From Prevotellaceae bacterium (GTDB lineage: Bacteria > Bacteroidota > Bacteroidia > Bacteroidales > Paludibacteraceae), in assembly GCA_020636695.1 (NCBI GenBank), contig JACJXJ010000006.1, positions 1-60,085 of the forward strand: DNA of 60,085 nucleotides, read 5' to 3'. The position numbers were made by a program, and so were the translations under genes. Numbering within the stretch: the stretch's first letter is position 1; each line of letters begins with the position of its first letter. Shown one piece after another: positions 9,200-18,245 of the stretch. The notes beneath the pieces are model-generated. The model did not search any database. It worked only from the letters and a program-made list of their open reading frames with translations, and was not told the origin of the DNA.

Positions 9200-9889
9200 A
9201 TGAAACGTTTCTCAATTCTTATTATCGTGTGTGCTGTTGTTTCGTCAGTTGCGGCTCAAAAAGAGAGTGGTGACGTGCGTCGTGGTAATTCAGCTTACAA
9301 TAAAGAAAAATATGTGGATGCCGAAGTGAATTATCGAAAAGGTTTGGAAAAAAATGCCAAGTCATTTTCGGGAACTTTTAACTTAGGTAATGCTTTGTAT
9401 CGTCAAGAAAAATATGCTGAAGCAGTTGAACAGTTTCAAGCCGCTGCTTCATTGGCTGGTACCGATAAAGGACGTATGGCTGCTGCCTACCACAATATAG
9501 GTAATTCGTTGTTACAATCTGGAGAGTTCGCCAAAAGTATTGATGCTTATAAACAAGCGTTGCGAAACAACCCAAACGACAATGATACACGTTATAATTT
9601 GGTATACGCTCAACAAATGTTGAAACAGCAACAAAACAAGAACCAAAATAAAAATAAGAATCAACAACAAGAAAAACAGCAACAAAAAGAAGAGCAGCAG
9701 CAAGATAAAAATAAGCAAGATCAGCAGCAACAACAGCAAAAGCAACAGCAGCAACAATCTGCCATGTCGAAAGAACGCGCAGAAGAGATTTTGAAAGCGC
9801 TGGAGCAAGACGAGCGTGATACACAAGATAAAGTGAAAGAGGCTCAAGCACAACAAGCAAAACGTTATCGTGTTGATAAAGATTGGTAA
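9200..9889 (+). CDS. batC: BatC, TPR protein with Gln/Lys-rich tail
   Basis: The start is taken at ATG 9200 because it begins a signal peptide (KRFSILIIVCAVVSSVAAQ). The 229-residue product has two or three tetratricopeptide repeats (about 20-135, for example AAYHNIGNSLLQSGEFAKSI), then a low-complexity stretch made almost only of Gln, Lys, Asn and Glu (about 138-188), and a charged C-terminal helix. TPR proteins of this operon are thought to scaffold BatA and BatB in the periplasm. The low-complexity region is coded by CAA/CAG/AAA repeats and will vary between strains. Confidence 0.9.
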   Translation: MKRFSILIIVCAVVSSVAAQKESGDVRRGNSAYNKEKYVDAEVNYRKGLEKNAKSFSGTFNLGNALYRQEKYAEAVEQFQAAASLAGTDKGRMAAAYHNIGNSLLQSGEFAKSIDAYKQALRNNPNDNDTRYNLVYAQQMLKQQQNKNQNKNKNQQQEKQQQKEEQQQDKNKQDQQQQQQKQQQQQSAMSKERAEEILKALEQDERDTQDKVKEAQAQQAKRYRVDKDW

Positions 9890-9916
9890 TTGAAGAACTT
9901 TAATCGAAAAGTGAAG

Positions 9917-11743
9917 ATGAAAAGAATAGGATTAGTAATGATTGGAATATTGGCGGCTGTGTCTGTTTTTGCTGCCAATGTGAGCTTTACGGCCAGTGCG
10001 CCAGCAGCAGTGCCTAATGGACAATCGTTTCAGTTAGTGTATACGGTTAATGCAGCAGCCAAAGATTTACGCGTGCCTGCATTTAATGCCTTTGAAGTGA
10101 TTGCCGGGCCGTTTACATCGCAAAGTCATAGCGTGCAGATTATCAATGGAAAATCGTCGTCGGAAACCACGTTGCGTTATACATATACCTTATTACCAAC
10201 CAAGGAAGGTACATTTAATATACCGAGTGCATCCATTGTGGTAGATCAAGATCGTTATCAGTCGAATGCATTGACTATTAAAGTTTTGCCTGCAGATAAG
10301 TCTGCTGATACATCCAATCAATCGGGGAAAGACAAACAAACTTCTGCACCAATTTCTCAACAAATTACGGACGATAATTTATTTATTCGACCAGTCATTT
10401 CACGTACTAAAGTGCGAGAACAAGAACATATTTTATTAACCTATAAAATATACGCTCGTGTCGATTTAATAGATATTCAGCAAGTTAAATATCCCGATTT
10501 TAAAGGTTTTTTTGTGCAAGAAGTAGAACTTCCACAAAATAAACAATTCGCTTTAGAAAATTACGATGGTAAAAATTACAATACCATTGTATTGCGTCAA
10601 TATTTATTGTATCCACAAAGTTCTGGTACATTGAATATTGATAAGCTAACTTGTAATGCTGTGATTCGTGTAAAAAATCAGGCACAAGTTCGTAGCATCT
10701 TCGACGATTTTTTTGATTCCTATCAAGAGGTTAAAAAACCACTCTCAACTCCAGCGCTTAAAGTGTCAGTTGCCGCTTTGCCAACACCTAAACCTACTAA
10801 TTTTTCGGGAGGAGTCGGTTCTTTTTCTGTAAAATCAAAGATTAATGCTTCGGAATTAAAAGCCAATGAAGCGGTTACTATAACGGTTACGATTTCGGGC
10901 AATGGTAATATGAAAATGGTGAAAAATCCAGAACTCAAATTTCCACCTGATTTTGAAACATACGAACCGAAAGTGACCAATTCGTTTACCAATACAACGT
11001 CTGGTGTGTCAGGCACAAAAACGATTGAGTATCTCGCCATCCCTCGTCATGCAGGCGATTATGATATTCCTGCCACAGAATTTTCTTATTTTGATGTAGC
11101 GTCACAAAATTACAAAACGATCATTATTCCTGCTTATCATTTAAAAGTAGGTAAGGGCTCTGATAATGGACAAGGCGGTTCGGTAAGTAATTTTACCAAT
11201 CAAGAACAGGTTCGTATGATTGCCTCTGATATTCGCTATATCGATATTAGCCAGTTTGAACTCGCTGCACCAGAAGATTCTTGGATTGGTGGGTGGAAGT
11301 TCTGGTTAGCTTATTTGCTGCCACTTGCCATCGCTCTATTAGCTTTAGTGTTTTTCCGTAAACAGGCTCGTGAAAATGCCGATTTAGCTTTGATGCGTAA
11401 TAAAAAAGCTAATTCAGTAGCCCGTAAACGTTTGAAATTAGCTGAAAAATATTTAAAAACGGATGCCAAGAAGGCATTTTATGATGAAGTTTTGAAGGCG
11501 TTGTGGGGTTATTTGTGCGATAAATTGAGTTTGCCTTTGGCTGATTTGAACAAAGAAAATGTAGCCGCTCAGTTGACTGCTCATGCAGTTGCTCAGGCTG
11601 ATATTGATAAATTTATTCGTTTGCTTGATGATTGTGAATTTGTGCGCTATGCACCGTCAAATGACGATCGTGCTACGATGGATCATATTTTTAAACAAAC
11701 ACTCGAAATGATTGCTAAATTAGAGGAAACGATTAAACGCTAA
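9917..11743 (+). CDS. batD: BatD family protein (oxygen tolerance)
   Basis: Started at ATG 9917 rather than TTG 9890 because the signal peptide begins there (MKRIGLVMIGILAAVSVFAA). About 608 residues: a series of immunoglobulin-like beta domains in the periplasm, one membrane helix (FWLAYLLPLAIALLALVFF) and a cytoplasmic helical tail (KKAFYDEVLKALWGYLCDKL). This matches BatD of the aerotolerance operon. It lies between batC and batE as expected. Confidence 0.9.
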   Translation: MKRIGLVMIGILAAVSVFAANVSFTASAPAAVPNGQSFQLVYTVNAAAKDLRVPAFNAFEVIAGPFTSQSHSVQIINGKSSSETTLRYTYTLLPTKEGTFNIPSASIVVDQDRYQSNALTIKVLPADKSADTSNQSGKDKQTSAPISQQITDDNLFIRPVISRTKVREQEHILLTYKIYARVDLIDIQQVKYPDFKGFFVQEVELPQNKQFALENYDGKNYNTIVLRQYLLYPQSSGTLNIDKLTCNAVIRVKNQAQVRSIFDDFFDSYQEVKKPLSTPALKVSVAALPTPKPTNFSGGVGSFSVKSKINASELKANEAVTITVTISGNGNMKMVKNPELKFPPDFETYEPKVTNSFTNTTSGVSGTKTIEYLAIPRHAGDYDIPATEFSYFDVASQNYKTIIIPAYHLKVGKGSDNGQGGSVSNFTNQEQVRMIASDIRYIDISQFELAAPEDSWIGGWKFWLAYLLPLAIALLALVFFRKQARENADLALMRNKKANSVARKRLKLAEKYLKTDAKKAFYDEVLKALWGYLCDKLSLPLADLNKENVAAQLTAHAVAQADIDKFIRLLDDCEFVRYAPSNDDRATMDHIFKQTLEMIAKLEETIKR

Positions 11744-11748
11744 CGGTT

Positions 11749-12504
11749 ATGAATAAACTTGTAAAACTTGTAGTAGTTGTTATACTTTTGGCAGTTGTAG
11801 GTTCTATCAAAGCCGACAATCAACTTCAAAAGGCGGCTGATTTGTACGCTGCTCAATCGTATGAACAGGCTGCCGATGTGTATGCCAATATCCTGAAAAC
11901 CGATGTGGTATCGCCCGAATTGTATTATAATTATGCTAACGCTTGTTATAAATCGGGACAATTGGGTAAGGCTATCTTAAATTACGAACGTGCTTTGGTA
12001 TTACGTCCCAATTACGAAGATGCTAAGTTTAATTTGACCTTTGTAAATGCTCAAATTGCTGATAAAATAGAACCAATCGAACAATTTTTCTTAACGGAAT
12101 GGCTCGAAAGTTTAGGTAATTTACAAACAGCCAATCAGTGGGCTATTACTAGCATTAGTGGATTTGTGGTATGTTTGATTTTGGGGTTATTATACGTGTT
12201 TGCTTCGCATCGTTCGTTGCGTAAAGTGGGCTTTTTTGGCGCAATTACCTGTTTGGTTATTTCGGTAGCCGCTTTAAGTTATAGTTTTTCGTTGCAACAT
12301 AAGGCTCAAGAACGTGCTGAAGCAATTGTGATGGTTGGTGCGATGCCTGTAAAAAGCGCGCCAGACGACAGTGGTACAGAACTCTTTGTGTTGCACGAAG
12401 GCACGAAGGTTGTTATCATAAGTTCATTACGTGGCTGGTTCGAGATTCGTATTGCCGATGGTCATGTAGGTTGGGTTAAAACCACTCAAATAGAACGCAT
12501 ATGA
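11749..12504 (+). CDS. batE: BatE, TPR and SH3-like domain protein
   Basis: This 251-residue protein has a signal peptide (about 1-22), TPR repeats (about 25-105, ELYYNYANACYKSGQLGKAI), two membrane helices (about 130-180) and a C-terminal bacterial SH3-like domain (LHEGTKVVIISSLRGWFEIR, ending GHVGWVKTTQIERI). This combination is typical of the last gene of bat operons. Its stop overlaps the next start by 4 bases, so the PAP2 gene is translationally coupled. Confidence 0.88.
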   Translation: MNKLVKLVVVVILLAVVGSIKADNQLQKAADLYAAQSYEQAADVYANILKTDVVSPELYYNYANACYKSGQLGKAILNYERALVLRPNYEDAKFNLTFVNAQIADKIEPIEQFFLTEWLESLGNLQTANQWAITSISGFVVCLILGLLYVFASHRSLRKVGFFGAITCLVISVAALSYSFSLQHKAQERAEAIVMVGAMPVKSAPDDSGTELFVLHEGTKVVIISSLRGWFEIRIADGHVGWVKTTQIERI

Positions 12505-13178
12505 GTTGCTTCGAATCACTGATAGAAATCGATAAACAGCTATTGCTTTTTGGCAATAGTTTTCATACGCCTTTCTGGGATAATTTTATCTCTATTTTTA
12601 GTGGAAAACTCATTTGGATTCCTACGGCATTGGTGTTGTTGTACGTGATTATTCGTACCGAGAAACGTGATTCATGGTGGGTACTGTTGTTTTTGGTGCT
12701 TACTATTGTTTTAGCTGACCAAATTTCGTCAGGTATTATTAAACCGCTTGTGGCGCGTTGGCGACCAACACACGAACCGACTTTACAGGGGATAGTGCAA
12801 TTGGTACATGGTTATACTGGCGGTCGTTATGGATTTGTATCTTCGCATGCCGCCAATAGTTTTGCGGTTGCTTTATTTACCTCTTTGTTATTTCGTCGTC
12901 GGCTTTATACGTGGACAATTTTCTTATGGGCTACAGCCAACGTGTACACTCGCATTTATTTGGGAGTGCACTATCCGTTGGATATTTTAGGTGGCGCCAT
13001 TGTTGGATTAGCTTGTGGTTGGTTTAGTTTTTATCTGATGCAACGCATCAAACCCCAATTACGACAACGAATGGATGATATTATGCTCGATAAAGGCATT
13101 TATCTAATCATTTCTGTATTAATTATTTCGGTTGCTGTAATAGCTATCGGAAATAACTTTTTACTCTTTTTAGCGTAA
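12501..13178 (+). CDS. PAP2 family membrane phosphatase
   Basis: An integral membrane phosphatase of 225 residues with the three PAP2 motifs: KPLVARWRP (81-89), SSHAANSF (114-121; SSHA in place of the usual PSGH) and TRIYLGVHYPLD (150-161). The catalytic His residues are H116 and H157. Relatives dephosphorylate undecaprenyl pyrophosphate, phosphatidylglycerophosphate or lipid A; the substrate here is not known. A separate UppP is encoded at 57.6 kb. The gene overlaps batE by 4 bases and so shares its transcript. Confidence 0.9.
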   Translation: MSCFESLIEIDKQLLLFGNSFHTPFWDNFISIFSGKLIWIPTALVLLYVIIRTEKRDSWWVLLFLVLTIVLADQISSGIIKPLVARWRPTHEPTLQGIVQLVHGYTGGRYGFVSSHAANSFAVALFTSLLFRRRLYTWTIFLWATANVYTRIYLGVHYPLDILGGAIVGLACGWFSFYLMQRIKPQLRQRMDDIMLDKGIYLIISVLIISVAVIAIGNNFLLFLA

Positions 13179-13264
13179 AAATTGCAATTTTATCGTTCAA
13201 AAATTTGTAAGATTGAAATTAAACGTATAAATTAGCAGAAAATTAAAGAACCTTTAGTCTATCA

Positions 13265-13280
13265 CTACACAGCGGTGTAG
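13265..13280 (+). promoter_or_regulatory. Small hairpin in the leader of the HTH gene
   Basis: CTACAC (13265-13270) and GTGTAG (13275-13280) form a 6-bp stem with an AGCG loop 53 bases before the ATG. Its function is unknown; it could be an operator half-site pair or an RNA hairpin. Confidence 0.35.
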
Positions 13281-13333
13281 CTCATATGTGAATTATAACC
13301 TTAATCATTATTCATCTAATAAATTTTACAGCC

Positions 13334-13582
13334 ATGACAAAGACAATCACATTTAACGAATTGCGTAAAATCAAAGACAGTTTACCTTCGGGCAGTATGC
13401 AACGCATTGCCGATGAACTTCGTGTTGATGTAGAAACTGTTCGAAACTATTTTGGCGGACATAATTACAAAGAAGGTGGAAGTTGTGGTGTTCATATCGA
13501 ACCAGGTCCTGATGGTGGCCTTGTGATGCTCGACGATACTACTATTTTGGATGTTGCTCGTCGCCTACTCGATGAAAAATAA
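13334..13582 (+). CDS. Small helix-turn-helix DNA-binding protein
   Basis: The product has 82 residues. The segment SMQRIADELRVDVETVRNYF (about 20-39) is a helix-turn-helix of the kind that reads DNA; the rest is acidic and Gly-rich (GGHNYKEGGSCGVHIEPGPDGG). Proteins of this size and plan are widespread in Bacteroidota and annotated only as DNA-binding. It has its own leader and a strong terminator. Its target is unknown; the leader hairpin at 13265 is one candidate. Confidence 0.75.
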   Translation: MTKTITFNELRKIKDSLPSGSMQRIADELRVDVETVRNYFGGHNYKEGGSCGVHIEPGPDGGLVMLDDTTILDVARRLLDEK

Positions 13583-13615
13583 AAAAAGGCTGCTCAGTAA
13601 GAGCAGCCTTTTTTT
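13583..13615. terminator. Bidirectional terminator between the HTH gene and fmt
   Basis: AAAAAAAGGCTGCTC and GAGCAGCCTTTTTTT form a stem of at least 12 bp with a short loop. The A-run and T-run serve both strands. Confidence 0.9.
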
Positions 13616-14573
13616 ATGCTAATTGCTTTAGTAAATCGATTTTATAGCCTCGTAAAAACTCATCACTATTCATCCGTTTTTTGCCCGACAATTGGAGAGA
13701 TTTGATGGTTACAAAACCATCTTTGCAAGCTACTTTTAACTCCTTTTTACCATCTGTGACGATGGTCCCAGGGGTATGTGTGTGGGAAGTTTGTTCTGTT
13801 GTTACTGCGTAAATTTTCACTGGAATTGATGGCGTATTGTCGTTCATTAGCTCACTCCAAGCCGTTGGGTAGGGCGATAAGCCTCTTACAAAATTATAGA
13901 TGGATTCACAATCGTTGTCCCAATTTATTTTACACGTTTCTTTGAAAATTTTCGGAGCCATTTTGAGTTCAGCTGCTGCGGGTTGTGGCATTTTTGGAGC
14001 TGTGCCATCTAAAATACAATCAACCGTTTCTACAACAGTTTGAGCACCTAATACCATAAGTTGGTCGTGAATAGTTTCCGCATTATCGGTACGGTGAATG
14101 GCTATTTTTTTCTGTAGAATTAAATCGCCCGTATCTATTTCGTGTTGTAGGAAAAAGGTGGTAACGCCAGTCTCTTTTTCACCATTGATGATAGCCCAAT
14201 TGATAGGCGCTGCTCCGCGATATTGTGGAAGTAATGAACCGTGTAAATTAAATGTGCCCATCGGTGGCATATTCCACACTACTTCTGGTAACATCCTAAA
14301 AGCGACTACAATTTGTAAATCCGCTTTTAAGGCTTTTAGTTCTTCCAAAAATTGTTCATCTTTCAATTTTTCAGGTTGTAGCAAAGGCAAATTGTGTGCT
14401 AGTGCATATTCTTTGACTGCCGAAAATTGAACTTTATAACCTCGTCCTGCAGGCTTGTCGGGCATGGTAACCACGCCTACTACATTATAACCTCCTGAAA
14501 CCAGCGCATCTAAACTTGCCACTGCAAATTCGGGCGTACCCATATATACAATACGTAACTCGTCTTTTGTCAT
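13614..14573 (-). CDS. fmt: Methionyl-tRNA formyltransferase
   Basis: This 319-residue enzyme transfers a formyl group from 10-formyltetrahydrofolate to initiator Met-tRNA. Visible motifs are RIVYMGTPEFAV at the N-terminus, the folate site FNLHGSLLPQYRGAAPINWA with the SLLP signature, and a C-terminal OB-like domain. Length is normal. nadK lies 10 bases upstream on the same strand and the two are probably co-transcribed. Its substrate tRNA is encoded at 45894. Confidence 0.96.
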   Translation of the reverse strand: MTKDELRIVYMGTPEFAVASLDALVSGGYNVVGVVTMPDKPAGRGYKVQFSAVKEYALAHNLPLLQPEKLKDEQFLEELKALKADLQIVVAFRMLPEVVWNMPPMGTFNLHGSLLPQYRGAAPINWAIINGEKETGVTTFFLQHEIDTGDLILQKKIAIHRTDNAETIHDQLMVLGAQTVVETVDCILDGTAPKMPQPAAAELKMAPKIFKETCKINWDNDCESIYNFVRGLSPYPTAWSELMNDNTPSIPVKIYAVTTEQTSHTHTPGTIVTDGKKELKVACKDGFVTIKSLQLSGKKRMNSDEFLRGYKIDLLKQLA

Positions 14574-14583
14574 TTTTGTCTGT

Positions 14584-15453
14584 TTAATTCCGTTTGTCCG
14601 CTCCCCACATAAGTTTGTTTTTCAGTGTTTTAAAAAAACTGTGGTGTAAAGGTTTAATCACTTTTATCGTATAATTAGCTTTGGCAATATGCAACTTGGT
14701 AGTTTGTGGCATCACTTGCGAGCGACCATCAAGCGAAATGAGAAAGCTCTTCGATCGGCTGTCTATTTCTAAGTCGATATGCCAAGAATCTGGAATAATG
14801 AGTGGTCGCACGTTGAGGCTGTGCGAAGCCACTGGTGCAATGATTAAGTTCTGCGCTTGAGGCACTAATAGTGGACCGCCGACGCTCATGGAATAAGCCG
14901 TAGAGCCAGTTGGTGTTGCTATGATTAAACCATCAGCTTGGTAAGTATTTAAAAATTCATTGTTCACGGAAGCACGAATACTAATCATCGACGATAAATC
15001 TTGTTTCAAAATAGCCACTTCGTTGAGTGCAAATGGATAATTCTTTTCAGAGCCATCAGAGGTTGACAGTTCTAGCACCGTTCGTTCTTCTACATGATAG
15101 CGGCCATCTAAAAGTTCCTGTAAGATGGTGTCAATTTCTTCGTGAGCCACATCGGCTAAAAAACCCAAACGACCTGTGTTAATGCCAAGAATTGGAATAT
15201 TCTTATCGCCAATACACGCTGCCGTTGTTAAAAAAGTACCATCACCGCCAATGCTAATCACTAAATCAGCGTTCAGTGTATCTGTATTGATGGTCTTACA
15301 TGTTGGGAAATTTTTCATTTTAGTCGCAATTTGCGAATAAAAATCACGTTCTATCAATACATCGACACCATGACTAAGTAAGAAATTGACTGTTTGCCGC
15401 AATGGCGCATCAATTTCTTCTTTATAAGTGGTGCTAAATATAGCAATTTTCAT
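14584..15453 (-). CDS. nadK: NAD kinase
   Basis: The 289-residue product phosphorylates NAD to NADP. The ATP-site motif ISIGGDGTFL and the glycine-rich TPTGSTAYSMSVGGPL are intact, as is NVRPLIIPDSW. It starts at ATG 15453 and is first in a nadK-fmt pair. A divergent gene, pdxJ, begins 85 bases away, so both promoters share that short interval. Confidence 0.96.
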   Translation of the reverse strand: MKIAIFSTTYKEEIDAPLRQTVNFLLSHGVDVLIERDFYSQIATKMKNFPTCKTINTDTLNADLVISIGGDGTFLTTAACIGDKNIPILGINTGRLGFLADVAHEEIDTILQELLDGRYHVEERTVLELSTSDGSEKNYPFALNEVAILKQDLSSMISIRASVNNEFLNTYQADGLIIATPTGSTAYSMSVGGPLLVPQAQNLIIAPVASHSLNVRPLIIPDSWHIDLEIDSRSKSFLISLDGRSQVMPQTTKLHIAKANYTIKVIKPLHHSFFKTLKNKLMWGADKRN

Positions 15454-15538
15454 TTTTTTAGATTACTTTTGTTCGTGAATTTGTTTCACTATGCAAAGTA
15501 ACAAAATGTAAATGAAACGACCAAACAGGAATGAATAA

Positions 15539-16255
15539 ATGACAAAATTAAGTGTAAATATCAATAAGATAGCCACCATCCGAAATGCTCGCGGAGGCGA
15601 TAATCCGAATGTGGTACAAGTGGCACTCGATTGCGAAAAGTTTGGGGCAGAAGGTATTACTGTGCATCCTCGTCCCGATGAACGTCACATTCGTAGACGT
15701 GATGTGTATGATTTACGTCCCGTGCTTGCTACGGAGTTTAATATAGAAGGCTATCCTTCACCTGAATTTATTGATTTAGTTTGTGCCGTTAAGCCTGCGC
15801 AAGTTACGCTTGTTCCTGACGCGCCAGATGCCATTACATCGAATGCAGGCTGGAATTGTGATCTTCATTTTGATTTTTTGAAAACTATTACGGAGCAATT
15901 TCAGGCGCACGGTATTCGTGTTTCTATATTTGTAGGAACCGATTTGCACACGATTGAACGAGCCGCCGCGTTGGGTGCCGACCGTATAGAATTATATACG
16001 GAGCCTTATGCAACTAATTATCCACAGGGACCAGAATTAGCTGTAGAGCCTTTTGTAAAAGCGGCGGAGCATGCTCATCAATTAGGCCTTGATGTGAATG
16101 CTGGGCATGATTTAAGTTTGGAAAATTTGACTTATCTTTGCAAACGTATTCCTTTTCTGGCAGAAGTGTCTATTGGTCATGCACTTATTTGCGATGCCCT
16201 TTACTTAGGTCTGGAAGAGACCATCAAACGTTATAAAACGTGTTGCTTGGGTTGA
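15539..16255 (+). CDS. pdxJ: Pyridoxine 5'-phosphate synthase
   Basis: This cytoplasmic TIM-barrel enzyme of 238 residues condenses 1-deoxyxylulose 5-phosphate with 3-amino-2-oxopropyl phosphate to give pyridoxine 5'-phosphate. Family motifs are LSVNINKIATIRNARG, GITVHPRPDERHIRRRDV and NAGHDLSLENL. A -7-like box TACTTTTG lies at 15464-15471. With pdxB at 46.5 kb it shows that the organism uses the DXP-dependent B6 pathway. Confidence 0.96.
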   Translation: MTKLSVNINKIATIRNARGGDNPNVVQVALDCEKFGAEGITVHPRPDERHIRRRDVYDLRPVLATEFNIEGYPSPEFIDLVCAVKPAQVTLVPDAPDAITSNAGWNCDLHFDFLKTITEQFQAHGIRVSIFVGTDLHTIERAAALGADRIELYTEPYATNYPQGPELAVEPFVKAAEHAHQLGLDVNAGHDLSLENLTYLCKRIPFLAEVSIGHALICDALYLGLEETIKRYKTCCLG

Positions 16256-16284
16256 TGTTGTAACTATCTAAAAAATAATTTAAT

Positions 16285-17040
16285 ATGAATCTTACTATTT
16301 TATTACAAACTGTAGCTGCCGTGGCCGATACAACGATGGCAGCCGTTCCAACAGCAGCCCCTGTGGCAGCTCCAGCAGTATCTGCTCCGGTAGTTGAAGC
16401 TGCTAAAACCTTGAGTTTTTTTGATATGGCTGTTAAGGGCGGATGGATTATGATTCCATTGGCTTTGTTGTTTGTTTTGGCTATTTATATTTTTATAGAG
16501 CGTTCTATCACATTGCATAAGGCATCTAAAGAGGATTCTTCATTTATGAATCGTATTAAAGATTATATTTACGATGGTAAATTGGAATCGGCGTTAAACT
16601 TGTGTCGTGATACAAATTCCCCATCGGCTCGTATGATTGAAAAAGGTATTAGCCGTTTGGGTCGTCCTATGGGCGATGTGCAAGTAGCTATTGAGAATGT
16701 GGGAAGTATTGAAGTTGCTAAATTGGAAAAAGGACTTGGGTTGTTGGCTACCACTTCTGGTGGTGCACCAATGTTAGGATTTTTGGGTACTGTACTTGGT
16801 ATGGTTCAAGCATTTTTTGAAATGGAGCAAGCTGGTGGCAATACCATTAATTTGAGTCAATTGTCGGGTGGTATTTATACCGCCATGGTAACTACTGTTG
16901 CTGGGTTAATTGTGGGTGTTTGTGCTTTCTTTGCGTACAATTATTTAGTAGGGAAAGTGGGTGAAGTTATGCGTCGCTTGGAAATGCGTAGCATGGAATT
17001 CATGGATTTATTGAACGAGCCCGCTGCTGGTAAAAAATAA
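16285..17040 (+). CDS. exbB: ExbB/TolQ family proton channel
   Basis: An inner-membrane subunit of the TonB energising motor, 251 residues. After an unusual Ala/Pro/Val-rich N-terminal extension (about 18-42) come membrane helices at about 52-74, 152-178 and 193-215, the last two carrying GAPMLGFLGTVLGMVQAF and YTAMVTTVAGLIVGVCAF, which line the proton path in this family. It is followed directly by exbD and tonB. Confidence 0.93.
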   Translation: MNLTILLQTVAAVADTTMAAVPTAAPVAAPAVSAPVVEAAKTLSFFDMAVKGGWIMIPLALLFVLAIYIFIERSITLHKASKEDSSFMNRIKDYIYDGKLESALNLCRDTNSPSARMIEKGISRLGRPMGDVQVAIENVGSIEVAKLEKGLGLLATTSGGAPMLGFLGTVLGMVQAFFEMEQAGGNTINLSQLSGGIYTAMVTTVAGLIVGVCAFFAYNYLVGKVGEVMRRLEMRSMEFMDLLNEPAAGKK

Positions 17041-17068
17041 CTTGACTAATTGTCAAAAAACGTAAGAT

Positions 17069-17485
17069 ATGGCTATTAAACAACGAAATAAAATTGACGC
17101 TTCTTTTAGCATGTCGTCGATGACTGACATAATCTTTTTGTTGCTATTATTTTTTATGATAGCTTCAACTATGTCGTCTCCGAATGATATGAAGGTCAAT
17201 TTGCCTCAAAGTAAAGCTAAAACGGCTACTAAGGCAAATATTATCAAAGTGGGTATCGATCGTGACGGAGCATTCAGCATTGCCGAAGGCGTCGAAGCTC
17301 CTCAATATGTCGATTTTGAGCGCCTTGAACCGATGTTAAAAGCGGCTCAGGCGGCCGATTCAACGTTGTATGTGGCTCTTCATGCTGATGAAGAAGTTCC
17401 TTACAAACAGGTTGTTCGTGTGTTGGATATTGCCAACCAAAATAAAATGAAGTTAGTTATTGCGACTAAAGTGGCTGAAAAATAA
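17069..17485 (+). CDS. exbD: ExbD/TolR family protein
   Basis: The product has 138 residues with one N-terminal membrane helix (TDIIFLLLLFFMIASTMSS) that begins with the conserved aspartate (SMTDII), the proton carrier in this family, and a small periplasmic domain. Its stop codon abuts the tonB ATG, so it belongs to an exbB-exbD-tonB operon. Confidence 0.93.
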   Translation: MAIKQRNKIDASFSMSSMTDIIFLLLLFFMIASTMSSPNDMKVNLPQSKAKTATKANIIKVGIDRDGAFSIAEGVEAPQYVDFERLEPMLKAAQAADSTLYVALHADEEVPYKQVVRVLDIANQNKMKLVIATKVAEK

Positions 17486-18233
17486 ATGAAAAAATCTGAA
17501 CTATACGCATCTGTAGGAACGGTCGTTGTTTGCGGAATAGTATTAGCTATTTTGCTGCTGTTTGGCTTTTCTATATCTAAAAAAGATATAGACGAAGGTC
17601 TTATGGTTAGCTTTGGCGAAGAAATCGAGGGTTTTGGACAATCGGAGCTAGTGGCTCCGCCTACAGCTGTGGCTCCTGTCGTTCCACCAGTATCGACTCC
17701 TAAAAATGAGGATTTGATGACTCAAGATGACGAATCGGTCGTGTTGGCTGCTAAGGAAAAAGAGAAAAAACGCAAAGAAGAAGAACGCCAACGTCTGTTG
17801 GAAGAACAACGACGCCAAGAACAACAACGTATTGCTGCTGAAAATCAACGCAAAATTGATCAAGCGAAAGCGGCTGCTGGAGCTTTTGGTAAGTCACCAG
17901 GAGCAGGTAGTGGAAATACAACTGGTGATGCCATGCAAGGCAATCCTATTGGTTCTGGTTCATCTGGGGGGACATTCGTGGTCGCTTGCTGGTCGTTCAT
18001 TAAATGGAGGTTTGCCAAAACCAGCCTATAATGGAAATGAAGAAGGGCGTATAATTGTCAATATTCGAGTAGATCGGTCAGGTAATGTTACAGATGTTTC
18101 CATTGCCTCAGGTTCTAATATAAGTAACAAAGAACTACGTGATGCGTCGCTTCAGGCGGCTAAACGTACTAAATTTACGGCTGGTAGTGATGTGGCGATG
18201 GGAACAATTACTTATCAATTTAGATTGAATTAA
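17486..18233 (+). CDS. tonB: TonB family energy transducer, interrupted by a one-base frameshift
   Basis: Read as sequenced, the frame from 17486 ends at 18031 without a TonB domain. The +1 frame carries the missing part: SWSLAGRSLNGGLPKPAYNG, then EEGRIIVNIRVDRSGNVTDV and a YQF-type C-terminal end, stopping at 18233. The switch is at a run of six G (17966-17971); five G would join the frames. The joined protein has one N-terminal membrane anchor (about 9-29), a Glu/Lys/Arg-rich coiled linker and a TonB C-terminal domain of about 80 residues that contacts receptors. The indel is probably a sequence error, since the distal half is well conserved. Confidence 0.85.
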
Positions 18234-18245
18234 CCTCTGTATAAA

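Noticed and set aside
9600..9770. CAA/CAG/AAA repeat tract as a possible tandem-repeat or phase-variable element
   Set aside because: It is an irregular Gln/Lys low-complexity coding region inside batC in the correct frame, common in this protein.
9512..9856. Leucine-rich open frame opposite batC
   Set aside because: It is the antisense of the Gln/Lys codons and has no start context or conservation.
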